A stretch of DNA of 64,000 bases from Autumnicola lenta (GCF_031846515.1 NZ_JAVRHO010000001.1:220868-284867); one strand, 5' to 3'; counted from the first letter of the stretch, positions 32,857 through 43,504 are shown. Translations and numbers: made by a program. Notes: a model not told the origin generated them from the sequence alone.

Positions 32857-35334
32857 ATGAAGTACCTATTTTCACTATTCGCTTTTCTTTCCATAAATTT
32901 TCAGGTTTTAAACGGCCAGCAATCTCCCGAAGATTTTCTTGGCTATGAGCCCGGAGAGCAATTTTCCAGGCATGCCGATGTAATAAATTATTTCGCACAT
33001 CTTGCTGAAAATTCGTCGCTTGTGCAGCACCATACTTACGGCGAAACCTACGAGCGTCGCGCATTGACGTATGCGATAATTTCTTCTGAAGAAAATCTAA
33101 AGAACCTGGAAAGCATCAGAAAAAATCATTTGGAGAACGCGGGTCTTTTAAATCGAGAAAATACTTCAGATAATCAAAAGGCCATTGTCTGGTTGAGTTA
33201 CAACGTGCACGGCAATGAAGCGTCCAGTACAGAAGCTGCAATGGTTACCCTCTATTCTTTAATTACTGAAAATACAGATTTGCTGGAAAATACTGTAGTT
33301 ATCATCGATCCTTCTGTAAACCCAGATGGCCGTGACCGTTATGTAAACTGGTACAACCAGGTAAAAGCCACACCTTTTAATACGGCACAGGCAGCTACAG
33401 AACATCATGAACCCTGGCCCGGTGGGCGGCCAAATCACTATTTATTTGATCTTAACCGCGATTGGGCATGGGCAACGCAAAAGGAAACCAGGCAGCGGCT
33501 AAAAATTTATAACCAGTGGATGCCGCATATTCATGTAGATTTTCATGAGCAGGGAATAAATGATCCTTATTATTTCGCGCCTGCTGCCGAGCCTTTTCAT
33601 GAGGTGATCACTCCTTTTCAGCGGGAATTCCAGACAAAAATTGGCAAAAACAATGCTGCATATTTTGATGAAGAAGGCTGGCTCTTTTTCACCAAAGAGC
33701 GTTTCGATCTTCTCTATCCGAGTTACGGCGACACTTATCCCACATACCTTGGCGCGATTGGGATGACCTTTGAACAGGCAGGCCACGGCCGCGCCGGACT
33801 GGGAATAGAAACAGATGAGGGTGAAATCCTGACTTTAAAGGACAGAATTGCCCACCACTTCACCACCGGACTTTCTACCATTGAAATGGCTTCCCAAAAC
33901 GCACAGGAACTAAATGCGGAATTCAATAAGTTCTTCAGCAATCAAGAAGAATTTGAATATAACAGCTATGCCCTTAGCGGAAATCCGGATAAAATTGCAG
34001 CCGTTAAGCAGCTCCTGGACAGGCAAGAGATAAAATATCAAAATGCGGAAAATCAGAAAATCAGAGGTTATAATTACAGTAGTGGCCAAAGCAGCACTAC
34101 TAATGCAACAGAAGAAACGCTTGTGGTAAGCAGCGACCAGCCAAAAGGCAAAATGGTAAAAGTGCTTTTTGAACCGGCCACCAAACTGGTCGATTCGCTT
34201 ACTTATGATATCACTGCCTGGAGCATTCCTTATGCCTATGGACTGGAAGCAATTGCAAGCCCGCGCAGTATTTCTACTGCCAGTACTACTCCGGAAAAGA
34301 ACATTGAAAACATTGCAAATCCTTCGGGAGCAGGGTATATTTCCAAATGGAACAGTATGCAGGATGCACGTTTTCTGGCTGCACTTTTAAACGAGAATAT
34401 CAGGGTGAGATTTTCAGAAGTTCCTTTTGAGAGTCAGGGTCAGCAGTTTGACCGCGGAAGCCTGATTATTACTAAAAGTGATAACCGCAATACTGAAAGT
34501 TTTGATGAAAAAGTTATTGAAATTGCGAACAAACATAACCGACAACTTCTTACCGCTAATAGCAGCTTTGCCGGCAGCGGCCCCGACTTTGGATCACCGG
34601 ACGTGAAACTGGTAAACCCAGAGCGAATCGCAGTACTAAAAGGAGAAGATATTTCTTCCCTGAATTACGGCGAAATCTGGCATTTCTTTGAACAGGATTT
34701 AAATTATCCTATCACACGGATTGATATAGATTATTTTGAAAGAATTAATCTATTCCAATTTGATGTTTTAGTAATGCCGGAAGGGTATTATGAAGATGTT
34801 TTTTCTGAAACTGTTTTAGAAAATATCAAAAGCTGGGTTCGCAACGGCGGGAAATTGATAGCTATTGGTGAAGCGGCAGGATATTTTAGCGGAAGAGATG
34901 ATTTTAAGTTAAAAGAAAATGAAGCAGAAAAACCGGAGGATTCTACAAAAACAGGAAATCTTGTTCCGTATAATCAGCGGGAAAGGGAAAGTATTAAAAA
35001 CTTGATTACCGGAAGTATTGTGAAAACCAAGCTGGACAATACCCATCCTATGGCTTTTGGTTATGGAGACAGCTACTTCAGCTTAAAATTAAATAGTGAC
35101 AGTTACAGTTTATTGAATGACGGGTATAATGTGGCTTACATCCAGGATCCCGAAATAGTGTCCGGATTTGCCGGAAGTGAAGCTCAGCAAAACCTGAAGA
35201 ATTCGGTCGTGTTCGGGGAAGAAAGTCTGGGCAACGGAAGCATAATTTACTTGGTGGATAATCCGCTTTTCAGATCCTTCTGGGAAAACGGAAAACTTTT
35301 CTTCGTGAATTCACTCTTTTTTGTAAATAATTAG
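32857..35334 (+). CDS. M14 family zinc carboxypeptidase, secreted
   Basis: An 825-residue exported peptidase (signal MKYLFSLFAFLSINFQVLNG). The M14 zinc ligands are H118 and E121 in YNVHGNEASS and H230 in HVDFHEQG; the catalytic Glu is E306 in GMTFEQAGHG. A long C-terminal part (about 370-825) includes a class I amidotransferase-like flavodoxin fold (LFQFDVLVMPEGYY, IKSWVRNGGKLIAIGEAAGYF). This large two-domain form is typical of Bacteroidota. TATCTTTA at 32821-32828 resembles a -7 element. Confidence 0.92.
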   Translation: MKYLFSLFAFLSINFQVLNGQQSPEDFLGYEPGEQFSRHADVINYFAHLAENSSLVQHHTYGETYERRALTYAIISSEENLKNLESIRKNHLENAGLLNRENTSDNQKAIVWLSYNVHGNEASSTEAAMVTLYSLITENTDLLENTVVIIDPSVNPDGRDRYVNWYNQVKATPFNTAQAATEHHEPWPGGRPNHYLFDLNRDWAWATQKETRQRLKIYNQWMPHIHVDFHEQGINDPYYFAPAAEPFHEVITPFQREFQTKIGKNNAAYFDEEGWLFFTKERFDLLYPSYGDTYPTYLGAIGMTFEQAGHGRAGLGIETDEGEILTLKDRIAHHFTTGLSTIEMASQNAQELNAEFNKFFSNQEEFEYNSYALSGNPDKIAAVKQLLDRQEIKYQNAENQKIRGYNYSSGQSSTTNATEETLVVSSDQPKGKMVKVLFEPATKLVDSLTYDITAWSIPYAYGLEAIASPRSISTASTTPEKNIENIANPSGAGYISKWNSMQDARFLAALLNENIRVRFSEVPFESQGQQFDRGSLIITKSDNRNTESFDEKVIEIANKHNRQLLTANSSFAGSGPDFGSPDVKLVNPERIAVLKGEDISSLNYGEIWHFFEQDLNYPITRIDIDYFERINLFQFDVLVMPEGYYEDVFSETVLENIKSWVRNGGKLIAIGEAAGYFSGRDDFKLKENEAEKPEDSTKTGNLVPYNQRERESIKNLITGSIVKTKLDNTHPMAFGYGDSYFSLKLNSDSYSLLNDGYNVAYIQDPEIVSGFAGSEAQQNLKNSVVFGEESLGNGSIIYLVDNPLFRSFWENGKLFFVNSLFFVNN

Positions 35335-35429
35335 TCAGCATAAATGATTCTTCTTCCGCTGAAACCATGCTTAAAATAAAAAATTAGAATTCATTTCTGA
35401 ATGATATATTTACACCAGAAATCCATATA

Positions 35430-36386
35430 ATGTTTATAGACATCGTCCTTCTGATTTTTGGCTTTGCAGCCCTTATTTTTGGTGCAACAAAGCTTGTAGA
35501 TGCAGCCTCCAGTGTAGCCGTAAAAATGGGTATTCCGAATATTGTTATCGGGTTAACCATTGTTGCCTTCGGGACTTCTGCTCCGGAACTGGTGGTAAAC
35601 CTTTTTGCTGCCGTTAGCGGTAGTACCGAAATGGTTTTGGGTAACGTCCTGGGTAGTAATATTTTCAACATCCTGGGAATCCTGGGAATTGCTTCTATTA
35701 TTTATCCATTGACGGTTAAAAACAACACCACCTGGTTAGAAATACCCTTGAGTCTTCTTGCAGCTGTCTGTGTCCTTGTAATTGCAGCCGATGTTTTACT
35801 CGATGGCACTCCAGATAATATTATTTCCAGGTCTGAAGGGATTGTTTTACTTCTGTTCTTTGCAATTTTTCTTGTGTACAATCTAACCATGACAAAAGCA
35901 GGCGGAGAAGAGGAAGAAATGGAGACCAAAGATTATACTACCGGAAAGGCTGTTGTCTTTATGATCCTTGGCCTGGCCGGCCTTATACTTGGCGGCAGGT
36001 TAATAGTTGACAGTGCAGTAGGCATTGCAGAAGTTATAGGACTTTCAGAAAGAGTAATTGGTCTTACCGTAGTTTCTATTGGAACTTCGCTGCCGGAACT
36101 TGCCACATCGATTATTGCTGTAAGAAAGAAGAACGTGGATATTGCAATAGGAAACGTAGTAGGATCTAATATTTTCAATATTTTCCTGATCCTTGGTGTT
36201 TCCACCACCGTTGCCCCGCTCTATCTAAAAGATGGTGCGTTTTTTGATATTTTCGTCAATATTGCAGCGGGTCTGCTTCTTTTCATTTTTATTTTCACCG
36301 GAAAAGGAAGAAAACTGGAGCGCTGGGAAGGAATTTTACTATTGGGATTATATATTGCTTACGTTAGCTACCTCGTGGCAGCATAA
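35430..36386 (+). CDS. Calcium/sodium antiporter (CaCA family)
   Basis: A 318-residue inner-membrane exchanger with about ten helices arranged as two inverted repeats. Both alpha-repeat signatures are present: GLTIVAFGTSAPELVVNL with GNVLGSNIFNILGILG in the first half, and GLTVVSIGTSLPELATSI with GNVVGSNIFNIFLILG in the second. These contain the GTS-PE ion-binding Glu residues. YrbG-type length. An acidic loop (GGEEEEMETKDY) links the halves. TATATTTA at 35405-35412 may be the -7 element. Confidence 0.95.
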   Translation: MFIDIVLLIFGFAALIFGATKLVDAASSVAVKMGIPNIVIGLTIVAFGTSAPELVVNLFAAVSGSTEMVLGNVLGSNIFNILGILGIASIIYPLTVKNNTTWLEIPLSLLAAVCVLVIAADVLLDGTPDNIISRSEGIVLLLFFAIFLVYNLTMTKAGGEEEEMETKDYTTGKAVVFMILGLAGLILGGRLIVDSAVGIAEVIGLSERVIGLTVVSIGTSLPELATSIIAVRKKNVDIAIGNVVGSNIFNIFLILGVSTTVAPLYLKDGAFFDIFVNIAAGLLLFIFIFTGKGRKLERWEGILLLGLYIAYVSYLVAA

Positions 36387-36415
36387 AATCTGCTAAAACA
36401 AAAGATTAAAACCAC

Positions 36416-39247
36416 ATGAACATTAGAAATTTATTCTTTACTCTTTTTATAACCTTGATCTTCGGAAATGTTTCCGCTCAGGATCAGCAAAATGTATCAA
36501 CCAGATTTAATGTCGATTTTGAAACTTTTACCCTAAGAAACGGACTAAATGTTATCTTGCACGTAGATGAATCTGATCCCGTAGTTGCAGTGGCTTTAAC
36601 CGCTCATGTAGGTTCTGCAAGGGAAAAAGAAGGCCGCACAGGATTTGCCCATCTCTTTGAACATTTGCTCTTCCTCGAATCTGAAAATCTTGGAAAAGGC
36701 GGACTCGATAAAATGAGTGCGCGTATTGGAGGAAGCGGGGCAAACGGTTCTACCAGCAGGGACAGGACGAATTATTTCCAGACCGTACCCAATGATGCCC
36801 TTGAAAAAATGATCTGGGCAGAAGCAGATAAACTCGGCTTTTTTATAAATACAGTAACCGAACCCGTACTCGCGAAGGAAAAAGAGGTTGTGAAAAATGA
36901 AAAGAGGCAACGTGTAGACAACGCTCCTTATGGCCACACCATGTATGTTATCGACAAAAATCTATATCCCGAAATCCACCCATACAACTGGCAGGTAATT
37001 GGTTCTCTGGAAGACCTTCAAAACGCCACGCTTCAGGATGTTAAGGATTTTTACAACAAGTGGTATGTCCCTAATAATGTAACGCTTACCATTGCCGGAG
37101 ATTTTGATAAAGCACAGGCAAAAGAGTGGGTTCATAAATATTTTGATGAAATCCCCCGCGGTGATGAGATGCAGCGGCAGGAAAAACAACCTGTGGAATT
37201 AAGTGAAACAAAGAAGTTGTATTATGAAGATAACTTTGCCAACCTGCCGGAGCTCACCATAGCATGGCCTTCAGTCTATTCTTACCACGAAGATTCCTAT
37301 GCACTGGAATTACTGGCCAATTATCTTGCTGACGGAAAGAATGCACCTCTTTATCAGAATCTTGTAGCCGACAAACAGCTAACGGGAAGAGTGAATATGT
37401 TCAATTATACCTCAGAACTGGCCGGGCAGCTGATGCTTCAGGTAAGAGCTTATGATGGTAAAGATTTGGATGCTGTAAAGGCAGCCATTGAAGAAACCTT
37501 CAGAAAATTTGAAGAAGAAGGTATTCCGCAGAAGGATTTAAAGAGAATAAAAGCAGGGCAGGAAAGCAATTTCTACAATGGTATTTCCAGCGTTTTAGGG
37601 AAAGGCTTTCAGCTCGCTCAGTATGAAATCTTCGCCAACGACCCCAATTACATCAACAAGGAAGTCGAAAAAATACTTTCGGTAACTGCGGAAGATGTGA
37701 TGCGGGTTTATGAGAAATACATGAAGAACAAACCTTATGTCGCGACTAGTTTTATTCCGAAGGGACAGGCCCAACTTGCTTTAGAAGGCTCTGAAGAAGC
37801 TGAAGTTGTGGAAGAGCAAATCGTGGAAGGAGCTGAAGGCGACATAGATCTAAACGAAGAAGTTGCCTACGAAAAGACACCGACAACTTTCGACAGAAGT
37901 ACTGAACCTCCCTACAGCTCAAAACCAGAGCTGATTGAACCGGAAGTATGGGAAGCTAATTTACCTTCCGGAATAAGCGTTTCCGGAATTAAAAATACAG
38001 AAGTTCCTCTTGTGAAATTCGCTTTGCAAATGAAAGGTGGCCTGATGTTGGAAGATCCTGATAAAGTGGGAGTTTCTAACCTTTTAGCAGAAGTAATGAC
38101 AAAAGGAACAAAGGAAAGAACTCCGCAGGAGCTGGAAGAAGCCATAGAGCTTCTGGGATCTGATATTGACGTACACACGAGTGACGAAAGAATTAGCTTA
38201 AGCGGAAGTACTCTGGCCAAAAATTATGCGGAAACAATGGAACTTGTAAAAGAGATCCTCCTGGAGCCGCGTTGGGATGAAGAAGAGTTTCAGCTCGCAA
38301 AACAGGAAGTGCTAAGCAGGATTCAGCAAATGGAAGCTGACCCAAACAGCATTGCGAGTAATGAATTTAAAAAATTGGTCTACGGTCCGGAAAATATCCT
38401 TTCCCATAACATTCTCGGCACAAAAGCTTCCGTAGAAAGTATTACTATGGAAGACCTGAAAAATTACTATAATACCTACCTCTCCCCTTTAAGTTCTGAC
38501 TTTATGGTTGTGGGTGCGCTGGATAAAGAAGAGGCTGTGGATCCGCTAAAAGGAATTGGAGCTAACTGGCCGGTTAAAAATTTCCGTTTTCCGGAAATAC
38601 CGGAACCTCAAGAACCGGAAGAAGCCCAGGTATATTTTTATGACGTCCCGGGTGCAAAACAGTCGGTTTTCAGGTTCGGGACTCCGGCATTAGCTGCAAC
38701 AGATGAAGATTATTATCCTGCAGAAGTAATGAATTACCGTCTTGGTGGCGGAAGTTTTGCTTCTCAGCTTACACAGGAACTAAGGGAAGGAAAAGGTTAT
38801 ACCTATGGAATTCGTTCCGGGTTTTACGGTGATGAAAATACCGGCCCATTCATGATTTCCACAGGAGTGCGCTCCAATATTACTAGCGAAGCTGCTTTAC
38901 TGATAAAAGAAATCCTAAAAAAGTATCCGGAAAATTTCGACAGGAATGATCTGGAAGTTACTAAAGGTTATATGATAAAAAGTAATGCAAGAAAGTTCGA
39001 AACTTTAAATTCGAAGCTGGATATGCTCAGTGATATCAACAATTACAATCTGGATAAGAATTACGTAAAACAACGGGAAAAACTGGTGGAAGAAATGACT
39101 GTTGAAGGAATCCAGAACTTAGCTAAAAAATATATTGATCCCGATAAGATGTACTACCTGATCGTTGGCGATGCTGAAACACAACTTGACAAACTTGAAA
39201 CTCTTGACTATGGAGAGCCGGTTTTGCTAAATCCATCTGCTAAATAA
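36416..39247 (+). CDS. M16 family zinc metallopeptidase, two-domain, secreted
   Basis: A 943-residue exported peptidase (signal ends NVSAQ) with tandem M16 halves. The first half has the inverted zinc motif HLFEH at 79-83 in TGFAHLFEHLLFLES and a downstream KEKEVVKNEKRQR helix with the third-ligand Glu. The second half, from about residue 500, lacks HxxEH and is the inactive partner (LRLGGGSF-type YRLGGGSFASQLTQELRE substrate motif). It forms a clam-shell chamber for peptides. It follows the antiporter gene by 29 bases. Confidence 0.93.
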   Translation: MNIRNLFFTLFITLIFGNVSAQDQQNVSTRFNVDFETFTLRNGLNVILHVDESDPVVAVALTAHVGSAREKEGRTGFAHLFEHLLFLESENLGKGGLDKMSARIGGSGANGSTSRDRTNYFQTVPNDALEKMIWAEADKLGFFINTVTEPVLAKEKEVVKNEKRQRVDNAPYGHTMYVIDKNLYPEIHPYNWQVIGSLEDLQNATLQDVKDFYNKWYVPNNVTLTIAGDFDKAQAKEWVHKYFDEIPRGDEMQRQEKQPVELSETKKLYYEDNFANLPELTIAWPSVYSYHEDSYALELLANYLADGKNAPLYQNLVADKQLTGRVNMFNYTSELAGQLMLQVRAYDGKDLDAVKAAIEETFRKFEEEGIPQKDLKRIKAGQESNFYNGISSVLGKGFQLAQYEIFANDPNYINKEVEKILSVTAEDVMRVYEKYMKNKPYVATSFIPKGQAQLALEGSEEAEVVEEQIVEGAEGDIDLNEEVAYEKTPTTFDRSTEPPYSSKPELIEPEVWEANLPSGISVSGIKNTEVPLVKFALQMKGGLMLEDPDKVGVSNLLAEVMTKGTKERTPQELEEAIELLGSDIDVHTSDERISLSGSTLAKNYAETMELVKEILLEPRWDEEEFQLAKQEVLSRIQQMEADPNSIASNEFKKLVYGPENILSHNILGTKASVESITMEDLKNYYNTYLSPLSSDFMVVGALDKEEAVDPLKGIGANWPVKNFRFPEIPEPQEPEEAQVYFYDVPGAKQSVFRFGTPALAATDEDYYPAEVMNYRLGGGSFASQLTQELREGKGYTYGIRSGFYGDENTGPFMISTGVRSNITSEAALLIKEILKKYPENFDRNDLEVTKGYMIKSNARKFETLNSKLDMLSDINNYNLDKNYVKQREKLVEEMTVEGIQNLAKKYIDPDKMYYLIVGDAETQLDKLETLDYGEPVLLNPSAK

Positions 39248-39548
39248 ATTATTTTCTATTATAAATTTTTATTATTTATTGTTATTTCTTGATAACACGG
39301 AAGGACAGGAAAATATAAGAACCGGCTGCTTCTAAAAGCCATACCTCATAAATGGCAAATATTGACATTTATTAATTTTGTATCTCAATTCAAAGCTGGT
39401 CGATAATTGGCATTTTTTGCGGCACACTTTTTCTCAATTTTCTATAAGAAATATTTAACCCTAACTGTTAAGAATTTGCTGTATAAGTTCTCTACATAAG
39501 AAGTTTTATTATTTTTATGAAGACAACTTAGAATGTTCAGATTACAGA
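39248..39548. other. Gene-free interval after the M16 peptidase gene
   Basis: No ORF or strong terminator is visible. The interval contains an identical copy of the dispersed motif (39398-39418). A weaker inverted relative (ATGGCAAATATTGACATTT, about 39352-39370) lies before it, so the two could pair loosely. The promoter of the TVP38 gene must lie in the last 100 bases. Confidence 0.5.
39398..39418 (+). repeat. Dispersed short motif GGTCGATAATTGGCATTTT, copy 2
   Basis: Identical over 19 bases to the copy at 354-372. It lies about 150 bases after the M16 peptidase stop in the same orientation relative to the upstream gene. Confidence 0.6.
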
Positions 39549-40235
39549 TTGAAGAAATTCTCAAAATATTCCTCTTTTGCCCTTTCCGGATTTATTCTCG
39601 CCTGTCTCGTGGCTACATATTTCGTATTTCCGGCTTTTAAGGATTTTATAGATGAGACTGTAGATGTTATTTTAAGCGGAAATACTAAAGAAACGCGGTC
39701 ATATTTTAAAGAATTTGGGGTCTGGGGTCCTCTAGCCATTATTGTATTCATTATTTTACAAATGTTCCTGATTGTTTTTCCTTCCTGGTTGCCTGTAATT
39801 GTTGCAGTAATGGCATACGGTTTTTGGCTGGGAGTCCTTATCTCGCTTACCGGGGTTATGCTCGCCTCTGCCATAGGATATTTTATCGGCATTAAATTAC
39901 AGGTACTTTTAGAAGGAGTAGTTGGAGAAGACAAACTGGAAAAAATGGGTTTCTGGATTAATAATTACGCTTTTGGATCTGTCATCCTTTTCAGAATTTC
40001 TCCGTTACTCTCCAACGATTCCATCAGCTTTATTGCAGGAATGCTTAGAATGAAATTCAAGAAATTTATGTTGGCTACTTTCTGCGGAATGCTTCCCCTA
40101 TCTATAGCCATTGGATATTTTTCTGAAGATATTTCAACTTTGGAAAATGGAATGTACTGGATTGGTGGCGTCGGAATTGTCGCTTACGGAATTTACATCT
40201 TTATAGATTACAGGAAACGCCGGAAAAAATCATAA
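39549..40235 (+). CDS. TVP38/TMEM64 (VTT domain) family membrane protein
   Basis: A 228-residue membrane protein of the DedA/VTT superfamily. The VTT core is recognised by the re-entrant motifs LIVFPSWLPVIVAVMAYGFW, IGYFIGIKL, and the later FRISPLLSNDSISFIAGMLRM. Relatives act as lipid scramblases or flippases, such as undecaprenyl-phosphate recycling in DedA/PopT proteins; the lipid here is unknown. The start codon is TTG with no in-frame ATG nearby that would keep the N-terminus. Confidence 0.87.
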   Translation: MKKFSKYSSFALSGFILACLVATYFVFPAFKDFIDETVDVILSGNTKETRSYFKEFGVWGPLAIIVFIILQMFLIVFPSWLPVIVAVMAYGFWLGVLISLTGVMLASAIGYFIGIKLQVLLEGVVGEDKLEKMGFWINNYAFGSVILFRISPLLSNDSISFIAGMLRMKFKKFMLATFCGMLPLSIAIGYFSEDISTLENGMYWIGGVGIVAYGIYIFIDYRKRRKKS

Positions 40236-40304
40236 TGATAACCAGCAACAGCTTTTAATTGTTCTGAAAAGATCAGATTTCTACCCTAAAAATATTTCTT
40301 TCCT

Positions 40305-40979
40305 ATGAAGAAATTTCTACGTTACCTGCGGAATGGCATTTTTATCTTTTTACTCCCATTCTTCATTTACCTGATACTGGCACTAATAGGAAGTATTATT
40401 CCGGTTAATAATAAGGAAACAAATAAGGAAAAGGAAATTCCTGTGTTTCTTATTTCCAACGGCGCACATACAGATTTGGCAGTTCCTATTCGATCTGATC
40501 TTTGGGATTGGAACAAAATTATAAAAGAAGAACATTTTGGCACTTCTCCCAAAGATTACCAGTACATTGGCTTTGGTTGGGGCGATCTGGAATTTTACAG
40601 GACTACCCCACAGTGGGAAGATCTTACTTTAAAGACCGCCTTTAATTCCCTTTTTCTGGATACACCGGCAGCATTACACGTGGAATTACATAGGGTAATA
40701 CTTCAAAATGAAAATACAGTTGCATTGTCTATTACCAAAGAACAATATGCTGAACTTGTCGAATATTTCCACAATAGTTTTGAGCTGGATGAAAACGGAA
40801 ATATTCGGCCCGTACCAAATCTTCATTACAACTCCCGTGATGCATTTTACTATGCCAAAGGTTCTTTAAATCCACTTAAGACCTGTAACACCTGGATAAA
40901 TAGCGGACTTAAAAATTCCAAAATGAAAGCCTGTCTTTGGACACCCTTTACCCAAGGCATTTTTTACCAGTACCCTTAG
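40305..40979 (+). CDS. TIGR02117/DUF2459 family protein
   Basis: A 224-residue protein with one N-terminal membrane helix (IFIFLLPFFIYLILALIG) and a soluble domain with family motifs VFLISNGAHTDLAVPI, YIGFGWGDLEFYRTTP and CNTWINSGLK. The His/Asp and the Cys-containing end resemble an NlpC-like thiol hydrolase layout, but activity is unknown. The domain probably faces the periplasm. Confidence 0.85.
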   Translation: MKKFLRYLRNGIFIFLLPFFIYLILALIGSIIPVNNKETNKEKEIPVFLISNGAHTDLAVPIRSDLWDWNKIIKEEHFGTSPKDYQYIGFGWGDLEFYRTTPQWEDLTLKTAFNSLFLDTPAALHVELHRVILQNENTVALSITKEQYAELVEYFHNSFELDENGNIRPVPNLHYNSRDAFYYAKGSLNPLKTCNTWINSGLKNSKMKACLWTPFTQGIFYQYP

Positions 40980-41066
40980 ACTTTTTATCATTTTTTTATA
41001 ACTCCTCATTTCAATAGTCCTTTTTAATTTACTTAACTTCAGGAAACAACCTAAAAATGAAGTGCG

Positions 41067-42368
41067 ATGATTTCTGTGAAGACCGATAATTCCGATTTAA
41101 AAAAGTATTACCATAACCTCCAAAATTCCGAAGACCTGGATCCTCTTCTGGACAGGATCGGGAACTCTAAATATGTACTTTTAGGTGAAGCCAGCCATGG
41201 CACCCATGAATATTACGCTTGGCGGGCGCAGATTTCGAAACGACTTATAGAAGAAAAAGGGTTTTCCTTTATTGCCGTTGAAGGTGACTGGCCCGACTGT
41301 TATAAAATCAATAAATGGATAAAAAATTATCCTAATTCCGGAGAAAATATCCAGGATGTATTGAAGGAGTTTAACCGCTGGCCCACCTGGATGTGGGCGA
41401 ACTGGGAAATTGCCGCTTTTGCAACCTGGCTCAAAGACCATAACAGCAAAATTATTGACGAAAAGAAAATTGGATTTTATGGCCTGGATGTTTACAGTCT
41501 TTGGGATTCTATGGAGATCCTTGTTGATTATCTGGAGAAAGAAGATCCTGAGACCGCTAAGGTTGCGAGAAACGCTTTTCGGTGTTTTGAACCGTATAAA
41601 GAAAGAGATTCTTACGCATCTGTGTTTAAGTCGGCAAAAGAAGGCTGTAAAGCAGAAGTCGTAAAGCTTTTGAAAGAAGTGCGGCATAACGCCCATAGCT
41701 ATAACACCGAAGAGGAAGCCGATCTAAATGCGGAAATAAATGCGCTTGTTATGGCTAATGCTGAAAAATATTATGAGTCTATGGCTGGTTTTGGGGATGA
41801 CTCCTGGAATGTGCGCGACCGGCATATGGTGGAAACATTGAATACTTTGATGGATTACCACGATCCTGATGCAAAGGTGATCGTTTGGGAACATAACACC
41901 CATGTTGGGGATGCGCGTGCTACAGGAATGGCTGCCAGCGGACTACTAAACGTTGGGCAACTTGTGCGGGAACAGCATAACGATGAAGGCGTGGTGCTGG
42001 TAGGTTTTGGATCTTATTCAGGTTCGGTGATGGCCGGCAGTAGCTGGGGTGCTCCCATGCAGAAAATGAAAGTGCCAAAAGGAATTGAAGGAAGTCTGGA
42101 ACGACAATTACATAAGTCTGATCCTGCCGATAAACTTATAATTTTTGATGAACATCCCGAACTAAAAGAAGCTTTTTCAGAAAAAATAGGCCATCGCGCA
42201 ATAGGTGTCGTTTACCATCCCGACTGGGAAAGAGGCAATTATGTCCCCTCCCGTATGTCTGATCGTTACGATGCCTTCCTGTTTATTGACCAAACAGAAG
42301 CTTTGCACCCACTAAAAATAAAACCACAGGGTGACCTCACACCCGAGACTTATCCATTTGGAATATAA
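41067..42368 (+). CDS. Erythromycin esterase family protein
   Basis: A 433-residue cytosolic enzyme with the EreA/EreB fold. Active-site motifs: LLGEASHGTHEYY (E41, H44) near residues 39-50, VEGDWPDCYKIN, and WEHNTHVGDARA later on. Most family members are not antibiotic esterases and many have unknown substrates, so macrolide resistance is not implied. Many relatives lie next to phosphoribosyltransferases, which is not the case here. The class I aldolase follows after 41 bases. Confidence 0.87.
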   Translation: MISVKTDNSDLKKYYHNLQNSEDLDPLLDRIGNSKYVLLGEASHGTHEYYAWRAQISKRLIEEKGFSFIAVEGDWPDCYKINKWIKNYPNSGENIQDVLKEFNRWPTWMWANWEIAAFATWLKDHNSKIIDEKKIGFYGLDVYSLWDSMEILVDYLEKEDPETAKVARNAFRCFEPYKERDSYASVFKSAKEGCKAEVVKLLKEVRHNAHSYNTEEEADLNAEINALVMANAEKYYESMAGFGDDSWNVRDRHMVETLNTLMDYHDPDAKVIVWEHNTHVGDARATGMAASGLLNVGQLVREQHNDEGVVLVGFGSYSGSVMAGSSWGAPMQKMKVPKGIEGSLERQLHKSDPADKLIIFDEHPELKEAFSEKIGHRAIGVVYHPDWERGNYVPSRMSDRYDAFLFIDQTEALHPLKIKPQGDLTPETYPFGI

Positions 42369-42409
42369 AAAATAACTAAAAGAATTCACGACAATAAACC
42401 AGAACAGCT

Positions 42410-43468
42410 ATGAAAGAATTAAATGAAATAACAGAAATTTTAGGAGACGATGCTTCTTATTATCTCGACCACGTCAGCAAAAAAATTCCGAAGGAGCGCC
42501 TGCAAGTTCCGGGACCGGAAAGCGTGGATAATTTCAGGGAAAGCGACAGGAGTCCGCAGGTATTGAAAAATCTCGCTCAGCTCTACAACCACGGCAATTT
42601 GGGCGGAACGGGTTATATCAACATATTGCCTATCGATCAGGGAATCGAGCATTCCGCGGCGTTTTCGTTTTATAAAAATCAGGATTATTTTGATCCCGAA
42701 AACATCGTGAAGCTGGCTGTAGAAGCCGGTTGTAATGGTGTGGCATCCACTTTTGGTGCACTTGCCCTTCACTCCAGGAAGTACGCTCATAAAATTCCGT
42801 TTGTAGTGAAGATCAATCATAACGAGCTGCTTACTTACCCAAATAAGTACGACCAGATTTCCTATGGAACAGTAAAGGAAGCCTGGAATCTGGGAGCAAC
42901 GGCCATTGGAGCCACTATTTACTTTGGATCAGAACAGAGTAACCGACAAATACAGGAAATTGCTGAAGCTTTTGAAGAAGCTCACCAATTAGGAATGGCA
43001 ACTATCCTTTGGTGCTATACCCGTAACAGCGAATTTAAAACCGATAGCGACGACTACCACAGTGCAGCCGATCTTACAGGGCAGGCCAATCATATTGGTG
43101 TCACCATAAAAGCTGATATCATTAAACAGAAACTGCCTACCAATAACTATGGTTTTCGTGAAATCGACTTTGCCAAACATGACGAAGAAATGTACGAAAG
43201 CCTTACCACAGATCATCCAATTGATCTTTGCCGGCTTCAGGTCGCCAATTGTTATATGGGGAAAATCGGCTTGATAAATTCCGGAGGTGGTTCTAAAGGG
43301 GAATCAGATTATAAAGAGGCCGTGAGAACTGCAATTATCAACAAACGTGCAGGTGGCAGCGGACTCATTATGGGAAGAAAAGCCTTTCAGCGTCCTTTAA
43401 AAGAAGGTGTGGACATTCTGGAAAGTGTACAGAGTGTTTATCTGAACGATAAAATTACGGTGGCTTAA
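42410..43468 (+). CDS. fbaB: Class I fructose-bisphosphate aldolase
   Basis: A 352-residue Schiff-base aldolase of the archaeal/DhnA type (FbaB), acting in glycolysis and gluconeogenesis. Motifs: INILPIDQGIEHS near the N-terminus, the lysine region IPFVVKINHNELL, TIYFGSEQSNRQIQE, and the phosphate-binding end LINSGGGSKGESD and GGSGLIMGRKAFQRP. It is longer than E. coli FbaB in the same range as plant-type DhnA. A palindromic repeat follows the stop. Confidence 0.92.
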   Translation: MKELNEITEILGDDASYYLDHVSKKIPKERLQVPGPESVDNFRESDRSPQVLKNLAQLYNHGNLGGTGYINILPIDQGIEHSAAFSFYKNQDYFDPENIVKLAVEAGCNGVASTFGALALHSRKYAHKIPFVVKINHNELLTYPNKYDQISYGTVKEAWNLGATAIGATIYFGSEQSNRQIQEIAEAFEEAHQLGMATILWCYTRNSEFKTDSDDYHSAADLTGQANHIGVTIKADIIKQKLPTNNYGFREIDFAKHDEEMYESLTTDHPIDLCRLQVANCYMGKIGLINSGGGSKGESDYKEAVRTAIINKRAGGSGLIMGRKAFQRPLKEGVDILESVQSVYLNDKITVA

Positions 43469-43504
43469 AATTTAAGTGGAGAGTGGAAAGTCCTTAGATT
43501 TCAG

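Noticed and set aside
41067..42368. Erythromycin-esterase-like gene as a resistance determinant
   Set aside because: The family is mostly of unknown substrate and the context is metabolic, so resistance is not supported.
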